Shown in pieces: positions 47,105 through 60,061 of a DNA stretch of 64,000 bases (within the stretch, counting starts at the first letter, position 1; every line of letters starts with the position of its first letter). The translations under genes were made by a program, and so were the position numbers. The notes under the pieces were generated by a model. The model worked only from the letters and a program-made list of their open reading frames with translations. It was not told the origin of the DNA and did not search any database. Origin of the DNA: Rhododendron vialii (Eukaryota > Streptophyta > Magnoliopsida > Ericales > Ericaceae); contig NC_080567.1 in assembly GCF_030253575.1 (NCBI RefSeq), forward strand, positions 38,673,001 to 38,737,000. Direction: 5' to 3'.

Positions 47105-49645
47105 TCATCCTGATCTTGATGTTCTTGCTACCGGTGGAAGTACAACTGAATCAAGGTTCCCAGGATAAGGAGTCCACAAACCTAATCCTCCCCTACTTTC
47201 TTTCAAACTGCTATTCTTGCCCTTAAACTCATCCAAAGATTTCACCCATTCAACTTTGGAAGAATGTTCACGAGTGTGTGGGTGCAACACAAAGAGCGAG
47301 TTGTACTCACAGTTTGGGAACATAAAGAATTTAAACAGACCCCCTAATTTGTAAACAACATAGCCAAAGCTTAGCTGGTCTCTCGGTGTAAAGAGGTTGA
47401 CCTCGTTGAACCACAAGCAGCTAAACAAGTTATTCAGTGCCGTATGCTCACCTATAATGATGGCTCCCTCTGGAACATCTGCATTTCCCAAAAATCAGTC
47501 AATAAAGCAAGAAACACGTGGCGGTGGGGGGTTTATCTTATTTGCTTTTACTGATAGTATCGGTAAAAGCAATGTGAAAATAGTGCAGGTAGCAGGACTT
47601 CGTGATTCAACACGATATTGCTTCTAGGCAAGTGTGGTAGGCTGGGACTACTAATCAGCGGATACAGGTAGACATGCATTTCTATTGTACAAGCACTTAG
47701 AAGTTGGTTTCAACAAGATAAACAAGATGAGATTCTATTTTGAAACTGAACCACATCCGCTAACATGAAACAAAGTTATTATGTTAGGGTTCATGAGATT
47801 AAAAAGATTATCCTTCTGAGTTCTCCACCAAAATAAATACTGCAAAACCCATCTCTCAGAAGGAGATACATGGGCGTTTATTTTGAGGTGTCTCAGATCA
47901 TAACTTTCATATTCATGGCCTTGCTTGAGAACCCAAAATAGAAGAAAAGAACAAGAAAACCAAAAACCAAGATAAGCATGGATTCCTTCCTTTCCTTACC
48001 ACTAATGGTTTTTTTATTTGGAATCCATGGCTCCATTCCTTCGTAAAGGTAAATTTTCATTTGAAGATCAATGAGAGGTCGAGCATATTGCTTCCTCCGT
48101 TTATTCGCATCAGCCTCCTCATAGATACTGTGATGGTGCTTATGCTGAGCAATGGCAAATGTGTGCTTCCCACGCCACAAGTATCTGCAGAATGTAACAG
48201 AACGGTCTTAGCCAATTAATCTAAGTCAACTTCATTAGATCATCTCAGAAGCCACTGAATTACTGCAGACTTTCTTTAGTAATATCCAAATGTTTGAATT
48301 TTTCAATGGCACAAGTATATTCCAACCAATTAGGTGCATTAAAAATTGTTTTCGAGTAGGAGTAATATACTCTGCTTATGAAAAATGGAGAGGAACTATG
48401 CATGTGCACAGAAGAAGCATTGGTCCCGTGCATCACAATATAGCTGTGAATCATCTCTTTTGATATTGCTGTGATCTTTTGTATTTACTTAGTTTGCCTC
48501 AGTCGCTTTTTAGCTACGTTTTAGGAAAGATTTTGCATTCGGAATCTTAAGAAAGATTGACCGAAGATTTTGGACCATAATCTTTTTTGAAAGGGGACTA
48601 AAATCTAAGATGTGCTTGCCATTCTTTCTCATGAGTGTTTAAGAGAACAAAGGGGGGAGGTCAATGAGATAGGAGGGTAGTGTCTCGTGGATTTTTTTGC
48701 TTTTTTTTTTGTGCACAAAATAATAGGATGCCACGTAGACTACGTTTGCCTATTCTGTTAAAAAAAAACAGAGACTATGTTTGCCTATACATACTATTGA
48801 TAGATGAGAATACCTAATTTGTTCGTATGAATGAAGTACAGTAGACCAGACCTTTCTAGAACAAGCAATGGATCGACTATTAGCTCCATTTTACCATCAA
48901 TCCAGATGACCTATGGGTTAATATCTTGGGAACCTTTCCATTCCTCCTGGGTTCATCATAAGGTTGGTGTTTCAGCAGAATAAGACGCCAAATACCAACC
49001 CATCGTCCACCATCCTCTCTGACAGTAGCATTTTTCTTCATGAAATCGAATGATACTTCGTCAACCACCATAAGAAAACAGAAGAGCTTCTAAGAACGTG
49101 GGCTGATATTTGAAGGCTGATGAGGCAAATCATATCCATCAAAAATGCCAGATGCAACCACAAACCTACACCTCTCCACATATTTGATGTCTTTGGATTC
49201 CATTTCTGCACCACCACCTTGATTGAAACCACAGTGCACCTGAAGATAGGATACATAGCAAAACAAAGTAAAACTGGCATAAAATCAAAAGGGCAAGAGT
49301 GACTCATCAGTCTCATAAAACCAAAGTGCACTGGAAGATAGAAATAGAATACAGCGACCAAGAAAATCAGATTAAAAATCAGAAGAGAAGGCATAAGTGA
49401 CATTGTATATCTTTTCGGTTTTACTCATCATAAGGCATAGCTGCATCATCTGCAGCGGCAGTTATCCAACAGTTTTCCCTTTTAGCAGGGAACTTTACAA
49501 GTTATATGCAATACAACAAATGAAAAACAACTAAGATATGGAATCAGACAAGGCTTGCTCAATTGATTCGTTCCAATTTGACCGTCAAAAAAATCCAATC
49601 AAATACCTTCAGCTATCCACTTAAAAAAGAAACGCAACCCCCCCC

Positions 49646-49676
<31 letters not shown>

Positions 49677-52577
49677 ACACACAAATAAATAATAAAAGAA
49701 CAGGACCAACTGGGGTATTGGGTCAGGGCTTTCATTAGCATCTGGTTCATTACATGGCCTTGGCCTCATTTTGTGCTGCAAATCTTCCAAACTCTCCAAA
49801 TATATCCAGACTAGTGGAGTTATTTTTCCAAACACTCATCTGGTCTCAATGTATAATCTTCAGCTACGTTACATGCGCTCATCTAAATGTAAAAAATAGT
49901 TTGTCACACAAGGAAATCAGATGACGCAAATAAATGATGGACATCCATAAGTACCATCAATCAAGAAAAATGCATGGGCTGGTGGGGCGCTAGCATCCCT
50001 GAGGTAATTGGCCCCCTGCAGATTGCCATAGCATTATTTTTTCTAGTGGTCAATCATCGTGCAGGTTACAATGAATTAATTGTTTTTTAAACTATATAGA
50101 TTGCAATAGCATGTTACAGGAAACTAGATCATTACAATCATCAATGACGAAAAATTTGTTGGAGCCCCATCATGCTATTAGCTTAACACACGGTAGTTTT
50201 TCACCTTCATGGTCGACTTTAAGTTAAAACTCTCCTGTCTTTGCAACCAGCTTTGATGCCCTCCAAATAGTGGAGTTGACTGAGATCCATTATTTGCTAT
50301 GTTATCCTCCGTAATATACAACAAGCGGTGAACAACTTTGTCAGGAGTTCTTCTCTTTGGAATAACTATTTTGTCTGGGTCATCCGCAAGGGGAATAGGA
50401 CAACCTAATTGCATACAGCACAAATGATATCATTCACCAACTTTAAATTGAAATAATAGCTTCCAAGTTCAAACAAGAGAAATGGCTGCGTGCTTACGGT
50501 GTGGTGGTTTTGGTACAAGTCCCATCGTGTCTAACATTATAAAAACATTGCCATATCTATTACAAATAGCTGCACATGATGCAGAACAACATAGAACCAT
50601 CATTTCAAATGACTAATAGAGAAAAATCTGCGAATATCTGCGTTTGAAATTTGAATTACAAGTGAGTTTTAACTTTTTCATCTATATGCATGGACTACTC
50701 AAAAGATTACATTTCAGTAAAAAAAAAAAAAAACTCATTGGTTTTATTAAATGCTGAGAATTCCTAACTCATATAACAACATTCAAGATTCATTGTTACT
50801 CTAGACTAAAAGCATGTTTCTTCCCCAACACAATGCTTTCCCCAGAGGGACCCAGTTTGAACAATAGCTATTCATATAATTCTATTTTCAGCAACCACAG
50901 CTTTCCATAACTATAATTACCTGCTCTTTGTTGATTCCAGTTAATGTCATTGCATCTTGAGTCAAAAATTTTGACACAAAGGTGGGATGTCAGGTAAAGA
51001 AAGAGTTTCAGTCCACCAGAAGTTAAAACTAAAATTGCCATAAGAAGAGACTGGAAAGTACATCTTCCAATGATTCAGAATCCTAATTGACAGATTGCTA
51101 ATTGGATCGATATCAACGTATCAGAATTGCTGAGATTTTCTATTTCTTTCTGTTTCATTTTTTGTTGCTATTAGAGAGGATTGTTCTCTATATTTAATCA
51201 GCAGCAAGAGAAATTTTTCCAAACATATATGTAAAGACCGGCTCACAGTAGGTGTATGCCACCGCATTACAGCTTTAAACAAGCACCAAGAACTAGAAAA
51301 GGAATCCCCGACAATAAAAATGTGAGTACAAAGAACATAAGCAGTATCTCCTTAACTTAAATGGTGCAATTCAGATATTTTTTTTTTTTTGAAAAATCAC
51401 CTTTTATGACCCAACTTCCATGTCTTTTTAAGTATTAAGAACGAACTTGCAGTTTATTCAAAATGTCCACTGTTTGCCTGAAAGAACTACTTTCTACTCA
51501 AATTAATTATCACCCCTCACCAGCTTAGAAAGAAAGAAAGCATTAAGAGCAGTGTTTTGATATCTCATTTCAGTATGTTTGCCTTGCGATATCAGGAGAG
51601 GATACATAATTTATCTAGCATCAATGACCGGTATTAGGGGTTCTGAAGAAGGATCCGTCCGTGCCATGTCTAGGACTTCTAGTTCTACTTTAATTCCCCA
51701 AATAAATTCTTCTTGTTACTTTAAATCTCCTAGCCAAACTGTAAGAGACCATCCAAGTTCTGCACCGTGGCAATGACTCTCACATGCAACACATTGCCAA
51801 AACCAAACCAAACCACACCGAACGAGGCCTTGTAGTGCCAATCGACTGTTGTTTGCTAGATGAATTTGTTTTCAACATTGAACAACCTATCGCAGGGGTT
51901 TCTTCTTGCAAATATTCCAACTAATTCTGAAAAAGAGATGATCATGACCTTCTTTCATTATTCGCCTACATAATTGAAGTATGATACCAAAGAAAAAAAA
52001 ATTGTCAAATTCAGTTTGTACAAGTTGATAAATACTCCACTTTATCCATCCTGCAAAAAAAATAATCTGGATACCTACTGTATTATGCAGCACATACATA
52101 CAACTATCTCCAATCGATGTTGACCAAAAAAAATGGAAGGAATTTACATGAAAAAGACTCATATTGCTACCTCCAAAGTCCAAAGTACCTGAAAAGAAAG
52201 CTAGCGAAGATTGGCAAGACCAAACGTGAAATAGGAGCACAATAAGAATGAGCAACATCCACAATATGCCCCCAACAAGAACCAAACGAATAAAACCCAT
52301 CTTCCAGACAACCTTTGTTGCATAATCTTGAGTAAACCTCACCGGAGAAAATAACCCACCTCCTGCATCTGCATCAACCACCCACGTAATTTTACGGTTT
52401 TACCTCCCATTTTGTGCCCCCTTAAAGATCTCACCATCATATACAACTAATAATGCATACATCAATACATGTATGTGGGTGTGGAAATGATCTACCTTTA
52501 GTTTGCTGATGGGTATTATTACGCTCTGCTCTCCGGCTTGCACGTAAAGAAACGGAGCGTTGGAAGTCGCTTTCCAT
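47105..52577 (-). pseudogene. DUF616 (MUCI70/TOD1-like) gene, 7 exons, disrupted
   Basis: DUF616 proteins are plant type II membrane proteins, likely Golgi glycosyltransferase-like. Exons in transcript order: 52577-52496, 52368-52189, 50569-50498, 50404-50205, 49239-48852, 48184-48000, 47478-47105. The N terminus starts MESDFQRSVSLRASRRAERN. A membrane anchor follows (LVLVGGILWMLLILIVLLFH), then CPIPLADDPDKIVIPKRRTP, VHCGFNQGGGAEM, VVASGIFDGYDLPHQPSNIS, IWIDGKMELIVDPLLVLER, LWRGKHTFAIAQHKHHHSIY and DVPEGAIIIGEHTALNNLFS. Exon 5 is damaged twice. Codon 228 is TAG (plus strand 49090-49092) between PRS and KLFCFLMV, where relatives have Gln. Near 48910 about 22 nt are missing between ILTHR and IWIDGKM, removing the usual LFP...RYS and shifting frame. 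An intact gene would encode about 500 aa. All other exons and splice sites look sound, so the damage is recent or reflects a sequence error or allele. Confidence 0.85.
49638..49682 (+). repeat. Poly-C run followed by (AC)n
   Basis: Twenty-five C residues are followed by about ten AC dinucleotides. It lies in the intron between 49240 and 50204 of the DUF616 gene. Long homopolymers like this are prone to length error. Confidence 0.9.
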
Positions 52578-52933
52578 AATTCAATGCCTTTGAAAAGGAA
52601 GAAGCTAAATGATCATAAGCTCCTTCGCTGGAATCAGGAGCGTAATCTATTGACAACGATAGTTGCAGTAGGATAAGAGCCTAGCTCTGGAAAACCTTAA
52701 TGGAATCACAATCAAAGATATTCGAAAAACCCACGTACCGTATAGAATTGGCGAGCGATGTGGAGATAGTTCTGAGCTTTCTTGAAAATTCAAGCACGAG
52801 ATTATTGGTTCACGTTGTTCTTGTTGAGGAGGCTAGCGAAGAAGGAAGGTTGGTCTGCTGAAGAAGAGCATAAATTCTTTGAGTAGAACGAGCGGTGGGC
52901 CCGTGTCGTACGGGGAGTGATTACGGAACTTAA
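52578..52933 (-). promoter_or_regulatory. Leader and promoter side of the DUF616 gene
   Basis: No coding sequence. The stretch adjoining 52577 should be the 5' UTR of the DUF616 gene. No certain core element was seen. Confidence 0.35.
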
Positions 52934-52934
52934 T

Positions 52935-53931
52935 GCACCCGTTTGGATGCCGGAGAAAGAATTGAGGTATTGAATTGTATAAAATAATAGGGGTATTTAG
53001 ACTATTAGTTAAGAATGATATATAGGCCTCCAATAATGTGACTTTTTTGAAGGGAATTAAATAATATTGATTTGGATGAGGACAATGAAGTATTAGAAAA
53101 TGAGATTAAATAGTATTTTAGTTTGGATATGAGATAAATTTAGGGTATAATAAAAAATGAATGATGTAAAAAAATTATTAAATTATTTTTTTATCCTTGT
53201 GCAGTAATAAATTAGATTATTCATTAAGTTAAATATAAAATTACAAAAGTCAATAAATTAGTTTGTTTTCATAACGAAGCAATAATAATTTATTTTACTA
53301 ATAAGTTAATTAATTTAATAAGTATCAAAAATTATAATTCGTTTTTTTAAAATACATAATTTCGTTTATTTTGGATCTACGGCAATCAATAATCTCTTTT
53401 TTTTTAAAGCACAGTAGATGGGGTGGGGCTGCATGAGCACACATGCACTCAATAATTTTTCCTATTCCTTTTTACTGCCCGTGTTATTGCCGTAAAGAGA
53501 GAGCCCGCGCGACAGCAAAAGAAAAAGAAGAAGAAGAAGAAGCCCGGTTCGTCGTCAATCATCCGCGGCTCCTCGCCGTCGTCACGGTACGCCTCTCTCT
53601 CTCTCTGTTTTCCATTTTTCCCCATCTGTCATGCTTGTGTGTGATGAGGACTGAGGAGGGCGTTGAAATGGGAAGCTGTGGCTGGGGGAAGGGGGATAAG
53701 GAGGGTTGGAATCGTCAATTTTTGAGGGGTATTAGGGAGATTAAATATGAACACCTCAAACCATAGCCATAGGTTAGACCCCTGAATCCCCTTCTCGCCG
53801 GTGTTAGAGAAGAACGGGGGATAAGTAATACCCAGCCTCAATGGCTTCCCAAACCAGGGCTTATGTCGTGGGCCCAAGTACAAAAGAGGGGTATTGTTAA
53901 CACCCCTTCCTAAGTCGGCATCCAAACGAGC
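52935..53931. mobile_element. Possible Tourist-like (PIF/Harbinger) element, about 1 kb
   Basis: The left end GCACCCGTTTGGATGCC (52935) and the right end GGCATCCAAACGAGCCC are inverted with two mismatches, and TAAT lies outside both. Such GGGCTCGTTTGG-like ends occur in Tourist-type elements. Against a single element is the mixed interior: AT-rich on the left, and on the right GA/CT-rich sequence with a leader-like GT donor near 53588. The ends could belong to two separate fragments. Confidence 0.35.
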
Positions 53932-54619
53932 CCTAATACTCCTTGATTAATTAAGATAAAGTGAAGTCTCAATAATACTGTATATTGAAGTCTTGGAATT
54001 ACCTCATGTTTTAAATAGTAGAACTAAAAAATAGGATAGAGGCATAGGAGTATTGTTTAGTATCACTATTTAGATGTCTGCACGATTTTTTAATCATACT
54101 TTTTTGCTGACATTTCTTTTGGTTCGATGGTCACCGATGTTGAAGTTATTTTACACACTTCAACTAATTCTCTTCTTGATTCAATTAAAGCATATATGTT
54201 GGGACTAGAAAAATTACAATAAATTTTTTTTTTTTTTTCGATCGGAGTATAAGAATCAAATTCTAATTAATTGTGAGGGAGAAAATCCACCGACCAACTA
54301 GACTAACCTCGCCGTGGCTGACATTTGTTTTTTTTAAGAGATTGAAAAGGGATTGGAGAACACAATGTATGAGGAAATGTCCGTAAATTTTAAGATTTCT
54401 TAAGAAAAAACGAGGAAAATATTTTAAAGATTCCCATGAGGTTACGGCACTAAACGACGTCGTGGAGACCCGGTATAGCATCGAAATGAAAATTTTACAC
54501 ATACGGGCCGGAGAAGCCTTCGACCCGCTGTGGCTAGAAATCCACTTTCGTCAGTTTCGCGGGTCGGAATAAATATGAGGAGAAAATAGGCGCTTATTAC
54601 AGACATCCCAATTTCAATC

Positions 54620-54670
54620 GAGCAAAGCTCAGCAGCTCTGGCAACGGTCTGTGTCTCCGGAAACCTCAAG
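54620..54670 (+). promoter_or_regulatory. Likely 5' UTR exon of the IES6 gene
   Basis: The sequence ends CCTCAAG|GTACAG, a good splice donor at 54671. The next acceptor on this strand, TTCTTGCAG at 55006-55014, lies directly before the IES6 ATG. A leader intron of about 340 bp is therefore likely. The upstream limit of the exon is not known. Confidence 0.5.
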
Positions 54671-55014
54671 GTACAGTAACTCTCTCTCCTCCCCTTCTGT
54701 TTTTCGTCGTCCCTCTCTCTCTTTCTCTCTGTGGTCATCTCCCTCTGTTCGTGAATTTAGATGCTTAAACATAATATAATAATATTGTTGCGGCCTAGTA
54801 AATGGAAGCATTGAACAATTAGGGCTCTTCGCTTATAAATACAGTCTCATTTTCGATAATTTTTCTGTACGTTAGAGTTCTGTTTTCATTTGTGCTTGAT
54901 CTATATACTTCTTGTTTCCCCCCTAATGGAAGGGCTTCGAGGCTCTTTTGGAATGATTGTAATATTTTCCAGGACAATGCATCTAAATACTATGTTTTTA
55001 GGTTGTTCTTGCAG

Positions 55015-57395
55015 ATGGATCAAGAAATAATCGAAGCAGAGCTAGTGTTGCCGACTCACCTTTGTTTTAAAAAAGTTCAGATGTATGAGAAGTACCCAAA
55101 GGGCCAACAGAGGGGCAGGTGGAAGCATCTCAAGCAAATTATCCAAGCTGAAAATTACCAGAACTATCCCCCTGATGAGCCCAATTGTGAGTTCAAGAAA
55201 CGCGTTTTGCACCTTTCAATTTATAGATAGATTTGTTTCTCTTTTTCCAGTTAGTACTTAGCGTTTACCCCAAAAAGGATCTTGATAAGTTTACCTTTAG
55301 AAAGCTGGATGTTCTGTACTTGTGTCATATTGAAATTGTTACTAATAATTTACTAGATCACTTCAGACTCGTCTTCTAGTTTGGAAGGCCATAGTTAATC
55401 AACGAGGGACAAGTCCTAGCACTCCGTGCATGTGCAACCCCTGACTCACATGTAGAGAGGTAAATGAAGAGTCCATAGCCTAGGGATGACAAAGGAAATA
55501 TTGTACACTTGAGGCACAAACAACGAGTCAATCAATCAGTAGAGTTCCAAAGCCCTCCAAAAACCTAACTTTGATATCAAGTTAAGACATGCAACTCAAA
55601 ACTAATTGACAATGATTGGAGAGACTGCTACTAGTATGGAAAGTAATAATTAGCCAGTGTGCGACAAGGTCTAACATTCGTATACTAGGCTGGCTTTGTC
55701 TTAAGAAGGCTTTATTTGTTGGTAAGCTAGCTTGGGCCATGGATGCTGGATTTGCTGACAGAGGGACCCTCCTGGGAATCTGGTTATCACTGAGATCAGG
55801 AGATTGTGTTGAGTCAGTCCTGTCATTACTATCATAGACTAGAAAGCAAAGGGCCTGAAATATTTACTACTATCTTTTCCTCCTTTAAGCGCTTCTCTGG
55901 AAAAGTTCCGTGGATTGCTTTTCTATCAACCTTCATTCCGTCGATGTGCTGCATTATGAGTTGAATGGGACAGTGTTTGTCTACCATTATGGCGATCAAT
56001 AGTTTGTTTGCAGTTCAGATTGTCGCTTGAAAGAGCAATTATCTGATCTTTTGTAGCTGTGTGAGTGAAGCACTGTGTGTGTAGCAGTTCCTTATCTTTA
56101 TATTGAGTTGGGAAGTCACTATCAGGCTATACTCGCTCGAATTTTCACCCATGTTCTTCATCTTTTTTTTTTTGATAGGCATGTTCTTCATCTTGTTTGC
56201 AGATGTTAATATCGAATCGCCACCTTCCATGCATCCTTGCAAAAGAATTTGTGATATAACAGGATTTGAGGTATATAGGTTCTTTTTTTTTTAAAGATGG
56301 CTTCATTGTTGGTACTTTCTGCTCCATTCCATGGGCTACATGTTTTTGTTGTTGTTAAGGTCTGGTGGATGTTCAACTATGATTCTTCTGATCCCAACTA
56401 GATATGAAACATACTCCTATCCCTGCTTGGTTTTCTTCTGCTTTTCAAAGTAATAAGTTGAGCTGACCCGTTAATGCTCTAGATTTGGTTGTCCAACGCA
56501 ACTTGAAATGTGTTGAGCACAGTTCACACTATTCTATCTTATTCAAAGCTTCTTTTTTCAGGATTAGCTGCACTTGTACTTGTTCATTGATGAACCTAAT
56601 CTAGCCAATGAATTAGCTTTTGCTGAACCGAGCTGGAAGATTATTCAACTCCATTGTAATTCGTTAAAAGTCTAAGGGGAAATGAAGATGATAAAAACAA
56701 GGTGGCAATTATAAAGTCATGGTGTATTGATTTCCACGTTGCCTTGAAGTTTGAAGTGTAGGAATTCTCTCTGTCCAAACAAGAACTAAAAATTTTACTC
56801 CAGCAGTGTAAGGGTAAATCTCCCAAGTCCTCAATGGTGTATGAAGAAATGCCCTTCTTTACTAGGTGAAATCATATTTTTAAAAGGATCCATTGGGTGA
56901 CATAAGACTGAGAGCACCCATTGTGTAATTTACTATTGTCACCTATTGTTTTATCGTTTAGTTCCATTTATTGAACTCATAGTGAGCTTTGCTAGTTTAG
57001 GGTGACAATGTACTAAAATGACTCAGGTGATGAGCATGAGTTCTTCAGTTTTAGCAGACTACTTTATATATGTGTTAATTGTATAGTAAAAAGTAGCAAT
57101 TTGATACTACTCAAAAAAAGAAGAAAAGATTTATATTAGAATGTGTATTATAGTATCCATAGTTTTGAAGTTCCCCAATCTTTTTCTTCAGTGGTTCCTT
57201 TCTAACAGTACTATCTATGATTTCTGCTGAATGAATGGCTAAAGTTTTTATTCTGACTCGTAGGCACCTTACGTTGATCCAAGGACCAACCTCCGCTATG
57301 CAAATACAGATGTGTTCAAGCTCGTAAGATCCCTTCCTAACGAGTATGTTCAGAGGTATCTGGCTCTTAGAAATGCAGCAGTTGTTCTGAAGTAG
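55015..57395 (+). CDS. INO80 complex subunit IES6/INO80C-like (YL1 C-terminal domain), 3 coding exons
   Basis: Small nuclear protein of the INO80 chromatin-remodelling complex. Exons 55015-55186, 56203-56270 and 57264-57395 join in phase to 372 nt, 123 aa, matching plant relatives (At4g38495, from memory). The start ATG lies directly behind a leader-intron acceptor. The protein opens [20 protein letters not shown]. The middle [20 protein letters not shown] precedes the YL1_C domain (about residues 80-110: [33 protein letters not shown]) and the C terminus [16 protein letters not shown]. No damage seen. The gene lies head-to-head with the disrupted DUF616 gene, about 2 kb apart. Confidence 0.94.
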
Positions 57396-59336
57396 CTTGC
57401 AAATAACTCATGGGACAACACGAGGCTGCATCTCTCTGGAAATGAAAACAGTGGCAGTTGAAGTAGGTTTTACATTTCGTTTCCATTATTTCTTCATGGG
57501 CCGTTTGCTGTACTATGTAAATTACCCCTATTAAAAGGAATTGACAGCATCATCTCCACTGTTGGGCTAATACTGGATCTATTTACCATGATGTTATTGT
57601 CCTAGAGGAGGTCATCCAATTCTTATCAATTGACATGGTTAGGACATAGACCCAAGGATTGTTACTCTTGCTCGTTGGAGTTTTAGCTCGAAGTGCTCAA
57701 ACTAAACCTAATAAAGAAAACTCGTTATCTTGCATAATGAGGAGTGCTTTCATATGTTTAGGAGGAGCTAAAGTGAGGGGTTTGTTGTTTTGAAAAGATT
57801 GGTGTATAATGTGAACCAGCAAAGGCCTATTGGAGTCCCAATGCCCAGGGCTCATTCAAAATAGTAGTGGCTAGGATATACAAGCTGGTTTTGGACCAAT
57901 AAGGGTGGTTTAGGAAAAATAAAATAGGTAGTAAAAGTGAATTATTGTTGTCTTTATTCAAATTTTCTTCGTGGGCTGGTTTCTTAAAGTTATGAGTTTT
58001 GATCATACAGAGTAATTTTTTACTTTTTCGATTTTTCTTTCGACACGAATCAATAATTCATATAAGTTTAATGCAAAACTAACAAATGCGATATTTAAAA
58101 ATAAATAAATAAAGACAGACCAATAAGACTTTGACATATTGGTCCAAGACTAGCCAGAGCCAATTTCATGGACCACCGTAATTATTTTTGCTCATTGAGG
58201 TTTTCGCTTTGTCATCTGGGGAAGAAAATTTGGCAGCAAAGATTCCGTTTAGATTCCGGGGTCCTTTTTAAAATGGGCCAAACCTCTCTCCAATTGGTGC
58301 TACGGCTTGTGCCCTCATAATTAGTACCAGACCCCATATTTGGGTTGTTCAAATCCGACCTTAAATTTGGTTGCCCACTTAATTTTAAGTCATAAAAACA
58401 AAATAAAAATAAAAAAATAATCTTTTCTTTCTATTCACTTCGCAAGGGAAAAGAGGTCTCTTGAGCCTTGTTTATCTATCTTGAGCCCTCTCTCAAGAAC
58501 TAAGAGCGGAAAGAGCATAAGCAGCAATGCATTGGATAATGTGACTTTCCGGCTCGTTTTGCACTAGCGCGCGTTATATTGTGCTTTTAGCTTGAATTAC
58601 ATCAAAAATTCAAAATAGAAATTTATGTTTTCTTGCATTACATATATAGGTTAGAAATCAAACCCACTAGTGATTTTGCCATTGAATATTTCCATTGCTT
58701 GACTTTCTATTAAAAGATCAGGAATTTTATTTTTGAAACCTCACTCGGTTCTTGTCATTATAGTGCTTTATGATTAGTACGATTCAATTTTAAAAAAATA
58801 AAATAAAGAAACATCTTCTTATCGCACTACTAGAAAATTGACCTATATTGACATGCAAAAATTGTTACACTATATTAGAGATAGAAAATTATAGCAATTG
58901 ATTTTGGCACTCCAAATATTGATAACCACACTCTAATATTTGAACACTAAAAGATAAATATTGGAGTGTGGTTATCAAAAAGTGGAGTGCCAAAATCAAT
59001 TACCAAAATTATTGTCAAAAAAATATCGTTACAAAAGTGTAGCTAAAGAAATTTAGTGACAAACATAAAGTTGTTACTATAGTCTTAGGCTCGGTGTGGA
59101 CTCGTAGAAAGAAGTTAAAAAAAAGAAAAGAATAGTGATGGTTGAAGTGAATTTTTGTGTAATGTATCAGTTTTACATTTTAGAAAATGAATTAATTAAG
59201 TGTAATATGCGTGCTCAATGTAGAGTAGAGGTAACGGACGGATAGATGAAAGTTTAAGAGTTTTGCCAATCTGCGATTGAAAATACGAGTTCGATTAGCT
59301 AATATTGTAAATTTTCTATACTACTACTATGCATCG
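57396..59336. other. Intergenic with several weak inverted repeats
   Basis: It starts with the IES6 3' UTR. TTGGACCAAT near 57891 and ATTGGTCCAA near 58138 form an inverted pair around about 250 bp, part of which (CAAAACTAACAAATGCG) matches the Tourist MITE at 9631-9973. CACTACTAGAAAATTG at 58825 resembles a CACTA end. AATTGATTTTGGCACTCC (about 58897) pairs with its complement near 59003, a hairpin of about 100 bp. No genes were found. Confidence 0.45.
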
Positions 59337-59700
59337 GTACTAGTACTAGGGGTGTGCAAAAAAACCGAGATCCCGACGAACCCGACCCGACCCGAAGGGT
59401 TTCGGGCGGGGCCGAACATGTGGTTCGGTCGGGTACGGGTACATGTTTCCAAAAAAATCAGTTTTTCGGTTCGGGGTTCGGGGGGGCTGTTTTATCTTAC
59501 CCGACCAAACCGGCCAAAAAGGTAACGAATTCATTTAGTTTACTTCGGTTTTGGTCGGACCCGACCCGACCAAAAAATCGGTTACACGGCCAGGTATCCC
59601 CCCTCCTTCGATTCGGGTTCGGGTCCAAAAAAGCGATAACCGACCAGTCGGATCGGGTTCGGGGCCGAACCCGACCCGTCCACACCCCTAGGTACTACTA
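59337..59700. mobile_element. hAT-like MITE rich in CCCGACC/GGTTCGGGT words
   Basis: The body, 59346-59691 (346 bp), begins CTAGGGGTGTGCAAAA and ends GTCCACACCCCTAG, inverted ends of about 12 bp in the style TAGGGGTG of plant hAT MITEs. Flanks GTACTAGTA and GTACTACTA (59337-59345, 59692-59700) match at 8 of 9 positions. The interior consists largely of short inverted words such as CCCGACCCGACC and GGTTCGGGT, giving a strongly folding sequence. No coding capacity. Confidence 0.68.
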
Positions 59701-60061
59701 TTAGACTTCCAATAATTCTCAAGAAATTCAGTGCCATCAGTCGACGGTAAATTAAATTTGGCATCGACAGAACTCGCAGGTTGAAGGTGCAACATGGTGA
59801 TCATTTTGTAGTTTTTTATAATACATGGGTGCTCTTGGCCTTTCAACAAATCCCAGGGTAAGCGGTGTAATTTATCCAACATTCCCCAGTCTATGAAAAC
59901 AGCACTCCTCGTCATCGTCTCTTCTCCTCGTGTTCTCTCTCTCCAAAACCCCTCTCTCTCTACTCTGTCCGAACTATCAACCCCACTAGAATCTCGATCA
60001 CGCTCTACTCTCGCTCTCTCTGTCTCCTCTCGAAAACCTTTGCCAATCCTGTTGGAAAATA
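59701..60061 (+). promoter_or_regulatory. Promoter and leader of transportin-1
   Basis: A CT-rich leader (59928-60030) runs up to the TRN1 start. A TATA-like TTTTATAATACAT lies near 59814. No other feature. Confidence 0.4.

Noticed and set aside
53443-53766. A protein-coding gene with Lys/Glu-rich tract
   Set aside because: The frame crosses GAA/CT repeats and a likely leader donor near 53588, and shows no conserved domain.
59277-59764. Overlapping open frames at the 59.3-59.7 kb element
   Set aside because: Caused by the CCCGACC/GGTTCGG repetition inside the hAT-like MITE; Arg/Pro-rich low complexity only.
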